Assembly (NCBI RefSeq): GCF_024461735.1
Contig: NZ_JANGAD010000003.1
Coordinates: forward strand, 62,001-126,000
DNA: 64,000 nt
From: Anaerotignum propionicum
Lineage (GTDB): Bacteria > Bacillota > Clostridia > Lachnospirales > Anaerotignaceae
Direction of reading: 5' to 3'
In this document: positions 19,964 through 29,750 of the stretch, piece by piece
Numbering within the stretch: position 1 is the stretch's first letter
How the letters are laid out: the number at the start of each line of letters is the position of its first letter
Position numbers and translations under genes: made by a program
The notes under the pieces: generated by a model
Database searches by the model: none
What the model was told of the DNA's origin: nothing
What the model saw: only the letters and a program-made list of their open reading frames with translations

Positions 19964-20743
19964 ATGAAAATTCTAAAAAAATTAAATAGCAATAAAGGCG
20001 CCTCTATCTTGCTTGCCCTCATGCTTTTCTTCGTTTGCTTTATGGTCGCCTCGGTTATTTTAAGCTCAGCCACGGCAAATATTGATAAGATACGTCAAAG
20101 GGACGAGAATCAGAAAGAGTATCTCTCCGTAAGCTCGGCGGCAAATCTTCTCAGGAATATTTTCGGAGGGGTAGAGTATAAGGGTTGGGAAACAAATACG
20201 GTCTATGAGTGTTTTGGGGAGCTTCTACAAATTAGACCTGCAAAGCATAGTGATATAGCTGAGATTTGTACAGAAATGGACTATCAAGCAGGTATTGAGG
20301 CAAGGTTGCGGGCCGAATTACAAGGTATGGTGTATGAGGCGTTTACTTCTCATACCCAGTATGTAACACCCAAGACAGTCTCTGCAGTTATAACCAGAGA
20401 GTTTGTGATAAAAGGTTCAGGCATGGAAGATGTGAAGCTGAAAATGTCCTTGGATCGAGATACTTACTTACTCACCTGTTCGTTGACACTAAATGACAGC
20501 ACAGATGTAAACAATGCCATGACCGTGACTTTTAAGGCGGGCGTAAACGCTCAGAATAAAGATTCAGCGGATATACTAGTGAAGCCTGATGTGGATACCC
20601 ATGAGGTCTATACCCAGATTAAAGAATATGACGGAACAACATCATGGGATTGGGTATCAAAAACCTATGATGTTACTGTCTATACAATTAATACAAGAAT
20701 TACATATGATGCCGGAGCCATTTCAAAGGGGGTGTACCCTTGA
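19964..20743 (+). CDS. PilX/GspK-like minor pseudopilin
   Basis: 259-aa protein with a prepilin-type N-terminus: NKG followed by the hydrophobic ASILLALMLFFVCFMVASVI. Position 5 of the mature protein is Leu rather than Glu, as in GspK/PilX tip subunits that cap the fibre. The C-terminal domain is not recognised. Start ATG 19964 follows AAAGAGGTG. It overlaps the next gene by 4 bp (TTGA). Confidence 0.75.
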   Translation: MKILKKLNSNKGASILLALMLFFVCFMVASVILSSATANIDKIRQRDENQKEYLSVSSAANLLRNIFGGVEYKGWETNTVYECFGELLQIRPAKHSDIAEICTEMDYQAGIEARLRAELQGMVYEAFTSHTQYVTPKTVSAVITREFVIKGSGMEDVKLKMSLDRDTYLLTCSLTLNDSTDVNNAMTVTFKAGVNAQNKDSADILVKPDVDTHEVYTQIKEYDGTTSWDWVSKTYDVTVYTINTRITYDAGAISKGVYP

Positions 20744-21042
20744 AATTGATACAGAATAAAAAAGGTGAAACATTATTAGAAACCTTGGTGGCGATTTTAA
20801 TTCTCACAGTTTCTGCCATGCTGTTGGCAGAGGTGACCGCGTCCTCAACAAGAATCAATCTGGATGCTGAAAAAGTAGATAAAAAATATCGTGAGGATTT
20901 GGAGAAGGTTGAAAAAAGAGAAACTCCCACTGCTGGAGTTGTAACAATACAAAGTGGTGGCACTTCCTATACCTTTGATGTGAATTATTATGGAGATAGA
21001 ATGGGATTCACCTCCTATGTAACCAAGGAGGGTGGAATTTAA
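20740..21042 (+). CDS. Small prepilin-like protein
   Basis: 100-aa pseudopilin: NKKG followed by ETLLETLVAILILTVSAMLLAEV, with Glu5 present. It has a short polar C-terminal domain, so it is probably a minor pilin of the initiation complex. The start is TTG 20740, overlapping the previous stop as TTGA and preceded by GGGGG. The frame continues to 21042. Confidence 0.75.
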   Translation: MKLIQNKKGETLLETLVAILILTVSAMLLAEVTASSTRINLDAEKVDKKYREDLEKVEKRETPTAGVVTIQSGGTSYTFDVNYYGDRMGFTSYVTKEGGI

Positions 21043-21043
21043 T

Positions 21044-21556
21044 ATGAAAAGAATCAAAAAATGCTTAAATAAAGGGGGCTTCTCCCTTTTTGAATCTATG
21101 GTAGCCTTATTGATTATTTCTATCCTAACCATTGGAATTGCGACTGCGGTAAATGCGGCAGCCAGTATTTATAAGAAATCCTTGTTTGTTTCTGAGGGTG
21201 AGGTGCTGGCAGCTACCATTGATACTGCTCTATCGGATGTTCTGCGGTTTTCTTCCTCTGTTACTGAGGAGGATGGTATCATTCAATTTACCAATGAAAA
21301 CTATAGTGTGGTAAAGGGGCATTTTGTACTGAAAAAAGGTTGGCTTTATTTAAATCTGACTGATGAGAAGGCGGATAATGCAGATGATGCACCACTTGTG
21401 GCATTATTAAATGGTGGAATTTATACCTCTATGGTAATAGATTCTTTCACTTTGCACTATCAAGACGGAGTTTTTTCAGGAAGATATGTTATTCAAAGTA
21501 AAGAGAACAGCGCTTTGAATAAAGAATATACTTTTTATTTCCGTACATTAAGCTAA
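21044..21556 (+). CDS. Prepilin-like minor pilin
   Basis: About 170 aa, with NKGG followed by FSLFESMVALLIISILTIGIATAV; Glu5 is present and the helix is complete. The C-terminal part has PilW/GspJ-like beta-rich character but no firm family match. ATG 21044 lies 11 bases after GGAGGG; the in-frame GTG at 21032 overlaps that site and is not credible. With the two preceding genes it forms a minor-pilin set. Confidence 0.75.
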   Translation: MKRIKKCLNKGGFSLFESMVALLIISILTIGIATAVNAAASIYKKSLFVSEGEVLAATIDTALSDVLRFSSSVTEEDGIIQFTNENYSVVKGHFVLKKGWLYLNLTDEKADNADDAPLVALLNGGIYTSMVIDSFTLHYQDGVFSGRYVIQSKENSALNKEYTFYFRTLS

Positions 21557-21591
21557 CATAGTGTATTACAGGGAGGGGGACTAAGGATAAA

Positions 21592-23310
21592 ATGAAGTTT
21601 AAAAGATTGGGAGATATGCTGACTTCAACGGGAGTTATTTCCAATGAGCAGCTTGAGATTGCCTTAAAGAAACAAAAAGAAACAAAAAATCGTTTAGGTA
21701 AAGAACTGATTGAAGAAGGCATCATTTCCGAGGAACAGTTAATTGAAACCTTAAAGCTTCAATTAGGCCTTGATTCCATTGACCTATCGGTGATTTCTAT
21801 TCCCAGCTCCCTTTCAGAGTTGGTACCCAAAAAATTGGCCAACAGCTATGGGCTTGTGCCGGTAAAGCTGGAGGGGGATTCCCTATATGTGGCAATGAGC
21901 GACCCTTTGAATTTTATGGCATTGGAGGATGTAAAAGCAGTCAGCAGAAAGCGCATAATTCCTCTGATTGCAACAGAGGAGTCTATACAAAGAAACATTG
22001 CCTCTTTATATGGAAATGAGGGAGCGGCTAGAGCAATTGCTGAGATGAAGCGGGAAATGGATGATGCACCAGTTGTAGCTATTTTTGGCGATTCTTTTAT
22101 GTCCAATATCATTGACAATGACGAGCAATCAGCACCAACCATTCGTTTGGTAAACTCATTGATCGAGCGTGCGGTGATTGAGCATGCCAGTGATATCCAT
22201 ATAGAACCCAGTGAAAAAGAGGTTCGGGTTAGAATGCGTATTGATGGCTTGCTTCGTCATGTTATGACAGTGCCCAAGGATTTGCAGGCTTCTGTGATTT
22301 CTCGCCTGAAAATTATGGGCGGCATGGATATTACAGAGCGCAGAATTCCTCAGGACGGTCGTTCTAATGCTAAGGTGAAAAAAGCTGACATCGATTTGCG
22401 TATGTCTACCTTGCCTACCATTTATGGTGAAAAGTTTGTTATCCGTTTGCTGGATAAGAATACGCAACTTTTGGATAAAGCAAAAATTGGTCTAACAGGG
22501 GAAGATTTGGAAAAGTATATGAAGCTGATTGACCAAAAGGGAGGCGGCGTGGTTCTGATTGCTGGGCCAACGGGTTCAGGAAAATCCTCAACCCTATATA
22601 CTATGATTCGTGAGTTGAATACGGTTGAAAGTAATCTGATTACCCTGGAAGATCCTGTTGAGTATAATATTTTGGGCATCAATCAGGTGCAAATCAATGA
22701 AAAAACTGGGATGACTTTTAGCGGAGGATTAAGAGCAATTCTTAGACAGGATCCGGATATTATTGCTGTAGGGGAAATCCGTGATGGTGAAACGGCGGAG
22801 ATTGCCATGAGAGCCGCAATTACAGGGCACTTGGTGCTTTCTACCATACATACCAACAGTGCGATTGCCACGCTGGATCGTCTTTTGGATATTGGCGTTG
22901 AGCCTTATCTGATTTCAAGTGCGTTAAACGGTATTGTTTCTCAGCGTCTTGTACGCAGAATTTGCCCCAATTGTCGAAAGGAATATGCGCCATCTTCGGA
23001 AGAATTGGCAAGCATTGGTCTATCTCAAGAGATAAATCATAAATTTTATCATGGAGATGGTTGTCCGTTGTGCTTTAATACCGGTTATCGTGGGAGAGTT
23101 GCAGTATTTGAAATTTTGGTTATGGATAGAAAAGTGAGAAATGCCATGGCATCCGGTGCAAAAAGAGAAGAATTAGCGGATATAATACAGAGTGATCAGA
23201 AATTTGTTTCCCTAGCAGATAATTGCAGGAGATTGGTTTTGGAAGGTGTAACTACCGTTGACGAGGCAAAAAGAATAACGAATTCAGAGGATTATGCTTA
23301 TGAGAGTTGA
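21592..23310 (+). CDS. pilB: Type IV pilus assembly ATPase
   Basis: Cytoplasmic hexameric ATPase that powers pilus extension. It has an N-terminal MshEN/T2SSE-N domain (about residues 1-150), then ASDIHIEPSEKEVRVRMRIDG. Walker A GPTGSGKSS is near residue 325, the Asp box TLEDPVEY follows, and Walker B is DIIAVGEIRD near 388. A C-terminal tetracysteine zinc site (CPNC and CPLC) is diagnostic for GspE/PilB extension motors. Length 572 aa is normal. It overlaps pilT by 11 bp. Confidence 0.95.
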   Translation: MKFKRLGDMLTSTGVISNEQLEIALKKQKETKNRLGKELIEEGIISEEQLIETLKLQLGLDSIDLSVISIPSSLSELVPKKLANSYGLVPVKLEGDSLYVAMSDPLNFMALEDVKAVSRKRIIPLIATEESIQRNIASLYGNEGAARAIAEMKREMDDAPVVAIFGDSFMSNIIDNDEQSAPTIRLVNSLIERAVIEHASDIHIEPSEKEVRVRMRIDGLLRHVMTVPKDLQASVISRLKIMGGMDITERRIPQDGRSNAKVKKADIDLRMSTLPTIYGEKFVIRLLDKNTQLLDKAKIGLTGEDLEKYMKLIDQKGGGVVLIAGPTGSGKSSTLYTMIRELNTVESNLITLEDPVEYNILGINQVQINEKTGMTFSGGLRAILRQDPDIIAVGEIRDGETAEIAMRAAITGHLVLSTIHTNSAIATLDRLLDIGVEPYLISSALNGIVSQRLVRRICPNCRKEYAPSSEELASIGLSQEINHKFYHGDGCPLCFNTGYRGRVAVFEILVMDRKVRNAMASGAKREELADIIQSDQKFVSLADNCRRLVLEGVTTVDEAKRITNSEDYAYES

Positions 23311-24346
23311 TGACCTAATTGTATATGCCAACGATAAGAAAGCATCAGACATTCATTTAATTTTTGGATTACCTCCTAAATGCCGTGTCAATGGGAGGTT
23401 GGAATCTATGGCAGATTTTATTTTGAATGATGAGGATTGCGATAATTATGCCATGGAACTAGCCAGATATCGCTATGAAGATTTTTTGGAAGCTGGAGAG
23501 ATGGACTTGGCAAGAACCATTGAAGGAATTCGTGTCCGTATCAATTTATTCCGTCAGCAGGATCATACCTCTGTGGTAATCAGACTTTTAAATGATAAGA
23601 TTCCAGTGCTGGAAAGTTTGGGCTTGCCTGAGGAGGTAGAGAGTCTGACGGAGCTTAAGCGTGGCATTGTCATTGTAACAGGACAAACGGGTTCAGGTAA
23701 GTCTACCACCCTTGCATCCTTGATTGACCGTATTAATCATACAAGGGATTGTCACGTCATTACTTTGGAAGACCCTATAGAATATATTTATGAGCCGGAT
23801 TTGAGTATTTTCAATCAAAGGGAAATCGGTCGGGATACAAAAAGCTATGAATCAGGGCTTCGCTCTGTTTTAAGAGAGGATCCCGACGTCATTTTGATTG
23901 GTGAAATGCGCGATACCATTACCATGGAAACGGCGTTAAAAGCGGCGGAAACAGGGCATTTGGTGCTGACAACATTGCATACCGGTTCTGCGGCAGAGGT
24001 TGTGGATCGTATTGTTGACTCCTTCCCTGAGGCTAGACAACAGCAGATTCGATTACAGCTTTCATTAACCCTTATGGCAGTTTTGGCACAACAGCTTCTG
24101 CCCAAAAAGGATGGAAGCGGGCGGATTCCCGCATGTGAATTCATGTTGGTGAATCCTGCAATTAGAAATTTGATTCGAGAAGGAAAATCTCCTCAGATAG
24201 ACAACGTCATATCGACCACGGCGGATAAAGGCTCTGTCACCATGGATAATGCGATTATTAAGCTTTATCGTGATAAAAAGATTTCCAGCAGAACAGCTTT
24301 GTTTGCCGCAAAAAATTTGGAATTTGTAAAAAGGAATATCACATAA
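23300..24346 (+). CDS. pilT: Type IV pilus retraction ATPase
   Basis: Hexameric ATPase for pilus retraction (twitching). It begins directly with the PAS-like KASDIHLIFGLPPKCRVNG. Walker A GQTGSGKST is at about residue 131, the Asp box is TLEDPIEYIY, and Walker B is DVILIGEMRD. It lacks the zinc tetracysteine of PilB. ATG 23300 was preferred over 23294 because GAGG is 9 bases upstream. Having pilT means the pilus should be retractable if the rest works. Confidence 0.93.
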   Translation: MRVDDLIVYANDKKASDIHLIFGLPPKCRVNGRLESMADFILNDEDCDNYAMELARYRYEDFLEAGEMDLARTIEGIRVRINLFRQQDHTSVVIRLLNDKIPVLESLGLPEEVESLTELKRGIVIVTGQTGSGKSTTLASLIDRINHTRDCHVITLEDPIEYIYEPDLSIFNQREIGRDTKSYESGLRSVLREDPDVILIGEMRDTITMETALKAAETGHLVLTTLHTGSAAEVVDRIVDSFPEARQQQIRLQLSLTLMAVLAQQLLPKKDGSGRIPACEFMLVNPAIRNLIREGKSPQIDNVISTTADKGSVTMDNAIIKLYRDKKISSRTALFAAKNLEFVKRNIT

Positions 24347-24381
24347 GAAACAATTTCCACGAGTGGAAAGGGGAGATGTAA

Positions 24382-25579
24382 TTGCTAACTTATAAATATA
24401 AGGCGGTTTCCAAAAAGGGTGCGGAAATCGAAGGCTTCCATAGAAGCTTTTAGTGAATATGAAGCAATCAATAAAATTAAAGAAAACCATGATATTGTAA
24501 CAAGTATTTCAGAAGTAAAAATGGGAAAAGGAAATGCCGTTACAGGAAAAATCAATGAAAAAGCATTGGCGATTTTATGCTCCCAGCTTTCCGTTATTGT
24601 TGGTGCGGGTCTCCCCATCCTTCGTGCAGTGGAAATGATTGCGGCGCAGACTGAAAATAAAAAGTTGAAAGCCATTATGGAAGGGGTTTCTAAGGATGTT
24701 GCATCAGGGGTTAGCTTGGCGAAAAGCTTTCAAACCAAAGGCCCCAGCCTTCCCATTACATTTATAGAAACTATACGCTCAGGGGAGGAATCGGGAACCC
24801 TGGAGCACTCCTTTCGTCGGCTTCATGATTATTTTGATAAGACTGCAAAAATGAAGGGAAAGGTCAAAAATGCTATGGTCTATCCTGGGTTTACCATGAT
24901 TGTTGCGGTTCTTGTCATAATCCTAATTATGGTTAAGGCTGTACCTGTTTTTACAAGCAGCTTTGCAGAATTGGGAGTTGACCTCCCGTTGCCTACAAAG
25001 ATGTTAATTGGCTTATCCAATTTCTTTGTACATTATTGGTTTGCCTTGGTGGCTTTGATTGCCCTTGTGCTGGTGGTGTATAAATTATATGAAAAAAAGG
25101 AAGATAATCGTTTGAAGCTGGAGCATTTCAAGCTTAGAATCCCTATTTTTGGAAAGCTTGCCATGTTAAAGCAGGCATCCCAATTTGCCGCCACCATGTC
25201 AACTTTGATTGGGGCTGGCTTGCCTGTGGTAGAGGCGGTTTCCATTACGGGGAAGGTTATGGACAACAAATACATTGGCACCCAAGTAAAAGGAACAGTA
25301 TCTATGCTTGAGGAAGGAAAACGCCTTGGGGATAGCTTGCATAACCGAACGGAACTGCCCCAGCTTTTGGTTGAAATGACAGCTGTGGGGGAAGAAACAG
25401 GCTCCCTTGAGTCAACCTTAGATACCATTGGTGAATTCTATGATAGTGAAATTGATACCCAGACCTCCAGAATGGTAACTCTTTTGGAGCCGATTATCAT
25501 TTGTGTTTTGGCGGTTGTGGTATTGTTTATCCTTGTTTCTGTATATGCCCCAATGTTCTCTCTCTATGGAGGAATATAA
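24382..25579 (+). pseudogene. pilC: Pilus platform protein PilC, frameshifted near the 5' end
   Basis: Inner-membrane platform on which PilB and PilT act, with two T2SSF domains and three membrane helices. The first reading frame starts at TTG 24382 (AGGGGAG 6 bases upstream), encodes a typical PilC N-terminus LTYKYKAVSKKGAEIEGF, then hits TAG at 24451. The rest of the family sequence (EAFSEYEAINKIKEN onward to 25579) lies in the +1 frame. Removing one C of the CC at 24438-24439 restores continuous sequence EIEGFIEAFSEYEA. So this is a single-base insertion, either a real mutation or an assembly error. A GTG at 24419 could start a truncated protein. Confidence 0.85.
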
Positions 25580-25773
25580 AAAATGGAAGCCTTTCCAGAA
25601 ATTAACGCAAGGTAATTGTTTTACAATCGTTGCCAAAAGTTTGTTGGGCATTTAAAATAAGTCTACATGGGTTTTTGTGTTTCAGGAATCAAGATTTTTA
25701 AGTTGTTATTCATTTGTGAGAAACCCGCTCACATAGAATATATTTTTATTGACTAATTAAGGAGGTACATAAT

Positions 25774-26166
25774 ATGAAGAGTATTTTAAAAAGAAAAAAT
25801 AAAAAAGGCTTTACCTTAATGGAAATGCTGATTGTTATTGGTATTATTGCTGTTTTAGTTGCAATTGCAATTCCTACGTTCAGCTCAGCACAGAAGAAAG
25901 CAAAATATACAGCAGATTTAGCCAATGTGCGCTCTTATTATGCGGAGCAAGTTTCAAAAAAAATGGTAGACGATACTTATGTGTTAGGAACTGATAAAGA
26001 TAAAGTGAAGCTTCAGATGAAGGGGGCTTCGATAACGGTTACTGGTACTATAGCTGAGGAGTTTGAAGTGGTATACGACCCCAACGGGGGTTCAACCGCT
26101 GACGAGGCTGGTTTCCCCAGTGTAACCTTCCCCACTAAGGCAGCATCTACAACACCCACAACTTAA
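25774..26166 (+). CDS. pilA: Major type IV pilin PilA
   Basis: 130-aa pilin: KKG followed by FTLMEMLIVIGIIAVLVAIAIPTF, with Glu5 present. The C-terminal domain is small, acidic and without cysteines, ending in a Thr/Pro-rich tail. It has its own strong site (AGGAGG, 8 bases before the ATG) and sits in a separate stretch with about 190 bp upstream and a strong hairpin downstream. This fits a highly expressed major subunit. Confidence 0.87.
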   Translation: MKSILKRKNKKGFTLMEMLIVIGIIAVLVAIAIPTFSSAQKKAKYTADLANVRSYYAEQVSKKMVDDTYVLGTDKDKVKLQMKGASITVTGTIAEEFEVVYDPNGGSTADEAGFPSVTFPTKAASTTPTT

Positions 26167-26251
26167 GAAATTTAGTAGTGATGGCAAATGATGAAAGAGA
26201 TTTTATAATTGCTAAGTGATTTATTAAATTAATTCTAATCTTAACCTAATT

Positions 26252-26294
26252 CCCTGATAGAACTGTGGCGGGTTGCAGTTCTATCAAGGGTTTT
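26252..26294 (+). terminator. Strong hairpin between pilA and pilD
   Basis: CCCT-GATAGAACTG pairs with CAGTTCTATC-A-AGGG (14 bp, one bulge), followed by only four T. It is likely a partial terminator or an mRNA-stabilising stem that limits readthrough from pilin to pilD. Confidence 0.65.
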
Positions 26295-26315
26295 GGATAA
26301 ACAGGAGAAGTGCTT

Positions 26316-27131
26316 ATGCTTCCATTATACAGTTTTCAAGATTCATACATAGTAGCATACATATTTATTTTAACCTTTGTCGTTGGCTCCATTATGGGGA
26401 GTTTTATCAACTGTGTTGCGTGGCGCATTGCCCATGAGGAGGACTTTATCCGTGGCAGAAGCCATTGTCCTGTTTGTGGACATACCCTAACCCCTTTGGA
26501 GTTAATACCCATTGTGTCTTATTTGATGCAAAAGGGAAAAAGCCGTTGTTGTAAAGAAAAAATTTCCATTCGCTACCCAGCAACGGAGTTTCTGACTGCT
26601 TTGGTTTTTGTTGCCTTGGTATGGAAATTCGGCTTAAGTTTAGATACTTTGATGTTTATGGTTTTAGGTTTGATTCTTTTGGCAATTGCCCTTGTAGATT
26701 TGGAAACAGGAATCATTCCCAATGGTCTGATTATTGCAGGAATTCTTAATTTTGTTTTGTTTACTTGCTTAAAAGGTGATATTATCTTTTTAAAGCTCCT
26801 GAAAGGGGCTCTTGCTGGATTGGCTATTTCTGCCCCTATTTTGATTCTTTCCCTTGTGATGGATCATTTTTTGCATAAGGAAAGCATGGGCGGCGGGGAT
26901 ATTAAGCTGTATTTTATGGTTGGGCTTTATTTCAGCATACAGGTTAATGTACTTCTGGTTTTGCTGTCTTGTGTTTTTGGAATCTTATTCACACTGATTT
27001 TTCAAAATATTCGTGTGGAGGATGAAGAAAACCCTATGGCATTTCCCTTTGGCCCTTCCATTGCAATGGCGGCAATGACTTGTGTTTTTGTTGGTCAGCC
27101 CATATTGCAATTTTATTTGGGGTTATTTTAA
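26316..27131 (+). CDS. pilD: Prepilin peptidase / N-methyltransferase
   Basis: Membrane aspartyl protease (A24) that cleaves all the prepilins encoded here and methylates their new N-terminus. The N-terminal cytoplasmic domain has CPVCG (about residue 49) and a second cysteine pair RCC. The first catalytic Asp is in ALVDLETGIIPN and the second in GGGDIKLYFMVG. Multiple membrane helices are visible. ATG 26316 has AGGAG at 8 bases; the GTG at 26310 is too close to it. Confidence 0.93.
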   Translation: MLPLYSFQDSYIVAYIFILTFVVGSIMGSFINCVAWRIAHEEDFIRGRSHCPVCGHTLTPLELIPIVSYLMQKGKSRCCKEKISIRYPATEFLTALVFVALVWKFGLSLDTLMFMVLGLILLAIALVDLETGIIPNGLIIAGILNFVLFTCLKGDIIFLKLLKGALAGLAISAPILILSLVMDHFLHKESMGGGDIKLYFMVGLYFSIQVNVLLVLLSCVFGILFTLIFQNIRVEDEENPMAFPFGPSIAMAAMTCVFVGQPILQFYLGLF

Positions 27132-27245
27132 GTTTGAATATGACCGGCTGGTTTTGGAACAGCTTGGATATTATATATTTTTAGAGTACCAATAAAGTTT
27201 GATACATAGGAAAAGCGTTTATGTAAGACACAAGGGAGGGTTATA

Positions 27246-28241
27246 ATGTCCAAAGGATATACAGGAATACAAATTGGGGAGAGCAGTATCAAAATGATAC
27301 AGATTGTTGATGGAAAGGCAGTGAAAACGGCAACGGAAAACACACCGGATAATCTGGTTCGGGATGGATATATTTTGTCCTTTGAAGCACTGGGTGAAAT
27401 TTTAAAAACAATGGCGAAAACAAACCAAATGAAAAACCGCAATGCAGTTGTTGTTCTGCCCTTGGAAGTCTGCTATTTACGCAGAACCAGTATGCCTTAT
27501 ATGAGTACAGACCAATTAAGGTTAAACCTTCCCTATGAATTCCGAGATTATATTCATGCTGATCGAGAGGAATATTATTATGACTATGCCGTCGTTGGTC
27601 AGGAACTGGATGAAGAAGGGGAGATTCGCTCCTTGGAACTGCTGATAGCGGCAGTGAAAAATGAATTGATTGAGAAGTATACAAAAATATTGCATTTGGC
27701 TGGTTTTAAGCTGAAAATTGCTTTACCCGATGCTTGTGCGTTTGGCAATATCATTCGTGACTATGAAAATAAAAATGAAAACCACCCCGATGCTTACTGT
27801 ATTGTAGATATGGGGCATTCCGGCATACGGGTGCATTTATATAAGGGGAGCGTTTACGAAACCACTAGGGTGATTGAGTATGGCGGTGGTGCCGTGGATT
27901 CTGTGATTGCCGAAGCGTTGGATGTGGATGTACATATTGCTTCTTCTTATAAAATGAAAAACTACAATAATGTGCAAGAAGAAGAGGCTTGCAAGGAGCT
28001 TTATGGAAAGATGATTGTTGAGATATTTCGTTCTATAAATTTCTATAATTATAATAATCCCAACAGCGAATTAAAGGACGTTTATTTTTGTGGAGGATTG
28101 GCAAAGGTTACGCCGCTGATGGAAATGATTCGCTCAACATTGGAAGTGCGCTGTCATAGTATTGCTGAATTGATGCCTGAAAATGGGCAGGATGAGAACT
28201 TGGAATTGATTTGTGGAGCAATTGGTGCGACTTTGCAATAG
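27246..28241 (+). CDS. pilM: Type IV pilus assembly protein PilM
   Basis: Actin-like cytoplasmic protein that links the platform to PilN/PilO. It has an FtsA/PilM-type nucleotide-binding fold: the beginning YTGIQIGESSIKMIQI, the phosphate-2 loop CIVDMGHSGIRVHLY (about residue 181) and VYFCGGLAKVTPLMEMI near the end. Length 331 aa is normal. GGAGGG precedes the ATG. It is followed 12 bp later by the PilN-like gene. Confidence 0.88.
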   Translation: MSKGYTGIQIGESSIKMIQIVDGKAVKTATENTPDNLVRDGYILSFEALGEILKTMAKTNQMKNRNAVVVLPLEVCYLRRTSMPYMSTDQLRLNLPYEFRDYIHADREEYYYDYAVVGQELDEEGEIRSLELLIAAVKNELIEKYTKILHLAGFKLKIALPDACAFGNIIRDYENKNENHPDAYCIVDMGHSGIRVHLYKGSVYETTRVIEYGGGAVDSVIAEALDVDVHIASSYKMKNYNNVQEEEACKELYGKMIVEIFRSINFYNYNNPNSELKDVYFCGGLAKVTPLMEMIRSTLEVRCHSIAELMPENGQDENLELICGAIGATLQ

Positions 28242-28253
28242 GGGGTGAGCTGT

Positions 28254-28859
28254 ATGGGGATATTGGATAAAAAAATTGGAGTGAAATACCCGACCAAAAC
28301 GGATATTAACTTTGCGGTTCGGGAAGCAAAAAGTGTAGATAGAAAGTCAATGCTGCCCTTGGGAATTTTTATACTTATTTGTGTTTTGGGCTTTTTAAAA
28401 TTAGGGGTTTTTGATTTGCGTCATTCTGTGAATCAGGCTGAGGCAAGTGCACAGCAGGCTCAGGTGCAGCTGGATCAGATGAAAGAAGCAAATTCTGTTT
28501 ATGATGATGTTTTAAAGGAATATAACGAAAGTGTGTCTTTAAGCATCACTTCGCCGGTAATTGCAACGTTGTCCCAAAGGCTTGAAATTGTGAATCAATA
28601 TTTAATTTCCAAAGCCAAGGTGGAATCTTTTAACGTTATGGATGATATTATAACTGTCAGAATCTCAGGGGTAACCTTAAATCAGGTTTCTAGCATTTAT
28701 ACAGATATTATGAAAAACAGCTTTGTTTCCAACGTGCAAATTTATACTGCCAGTACCGATGGTGAAAGCGGTTCCCTTACCACTGCCACAATGACCATTA
28801 TCCTTGCTGTGGATGAAACCAAGGTGGATTCCAAAGAGGAAGGAGGCGAGGGACAATGA
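28254..28859 (+). CDS. PilN-like pilus assembly protein
   Basis: About 201 aa with one transmembrane helix (about residues 33-53), then a coiled coil and a small alpha/beta domain. This topology and its position between pilM and a PilO-like gene identify it as PilN. Sequence similarity to the named family is weak. Start ATG 28254 follows GGGGGTGAG; GTG 28245 lies inside that site. It overlaps the next gene as ATGA. Confidence 0.75.
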   Translation: MGILDKKIGVKYPTKTDINFAVREAKSVDRKSMLPLGIFILICVLGFLKLGVFDLRHSVNQAEASAQQAQVQLDQMKEANSVYDDVLKEYNESVSLSITSPVIATLSQRLEIVNQYLISKAKVESFNVMDDIITVRISGVTLNQVSSIYTDIMKNSFVSNVQIYTASTDGESGSLTTATMTIILAVDETKVDSKEEGGEGQ

Positions 28860-29413
28860 TGTTTAAGTCTTTTACTAAGCGAGAGAAAGTATTGCTGGTC
28901 GTTTTGGTTTTGATTCTGTTTTCAGCGTTATACTACTTTACAGTGGCCCTTCCTTCTATCAATCGTATCTCTGCCGCAAATGAAAAATCGGCTTCGGTGC
29001 AGGATGATATTATGCTGGAAATGGCGAAAATGAAGAAAATAAAAGAGATGCAGGAAAAAATTGAGGAGGCATCTTCCGCCAATGGATTTAAGACGGTGAT
29101 TCCCAATTATAATAACTTGGAAAATGTGATGCGGCAAATGGATGCTTTTCTAAGCAGTTCAACGGATTATAAGCTGTCCTTTTCGCCAACCACAGAGGAG
29201 AATGGCTTGCTGTACAGACCGATAGATGTGGAGTTTGACTGTGCAAATTATTCTGCCGCCCGAGCTATTATTGATAAAATATACACCAGTCCCTTTAAAT
29301 GTGTAATTGATAATATCAGTGTTGATAACATGGAATATCAAGATGCTGATATTGTAAATCATCCCGTTAAGGTTACCATGACAGTAATTTTTATTGAAAA
29401 GAAGGGTAAATAA
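28856..29413 (+). CDS. PilO-like pilus assembly protein
   Basis: 185 aa: one transmembrane helix (residues 11-31), a coiled coil (about 40-75), then a ferredoxin-like beta-alpha domain. This is the PilO topology, last in the pilM-N-O series. ATG 28856 overlaps the previous stop (ATGA), which indicates coupled translation and a stoichiometric PilN-PilO pair. Confidence 0.77.
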   Translation: MMFKSFTKREKVLLVVLVLILFSALYYFTVALPSINRISAANEKSASVQDDIMLEMAKMKKIKEMQEKIEEASSANGFKTVIPNYNNLENVMRQMDAFLSSSTDYKLSFSPTTEENGLLYRPIDVEFDCANYSAARAIIDKIYTSPFKCVIDNISVDNMEYQDADIVNHPVKVTMTVIFIEKKGK

Positions 29414-29446
29414 TAACCATTTGAAAAGTTCATAAAAAATTATCAA

Positions 29447-29474
29447 AAAGCAGGCTTAATTGCCTGCTTTTTTT
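29447..29474 (+). terminator. Terminator of the pilus operon
   Basis: AAAGCAGGC-TTAATT-GCCTGCTTT followed by a T run. Confidence 0.9.
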
Positions 29475-29601
29475 AGTTCCTGTTTTTTTGAGAGCGCAGT
29501 AGTAAAATTCTGCCATTTACATTAAAAGGAAATACCTTGCCATGAGGGAAGGTTTTGTAAAAAGAGACCTAAAAGTTGAAATTATTAATTTATGAGACAT
29601 A

Positions 29602-29632
29602 TTGACATTCCAGTGATTGTATGGGCTATAAC
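29602..29632 (+). promoter_or_regulatory. MerR-type promoter of the acyl-CoA operon
   Basis: TTGACA (29602-29607) and TATAAC (29627-29632) are separated by 19 bp, longer than the 17 bp sigma-A optimum and typical of promoters remodelled by MerR activators. The first ten bases, TTGACATTCC, are identical to the promoter at 36836, and several spacer bases match. Activation by the MerR protein at 35749-36609 is inferred. Confidence 0.6.
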
Positions 29633-29750
29633 TAAAATATGACGATTACAAGGGAAGGATTAAAACAACTTTTTTTGGAAGGAAAGCATATGAGCCAAAA
29701 TACATCATGCAATGTTTCTATTGAAAATCAAGGAAGAGAGGATGAAAAGA

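Noticed and set aside
24419..24453. Programmed +1 frameshifting in pilC.
   Set aside because: The site GGC TTC CAT is not a known slippery sequence and no stimulatory element is evident; an insertion or sequencing error is simpler.
25580..25773. c-di-GMP riboswitch before the major pilin.
   Set aside because: None of the conserved GEMM-type core segments are visible; only a short GTGAG/CTCAC hairpin is present.
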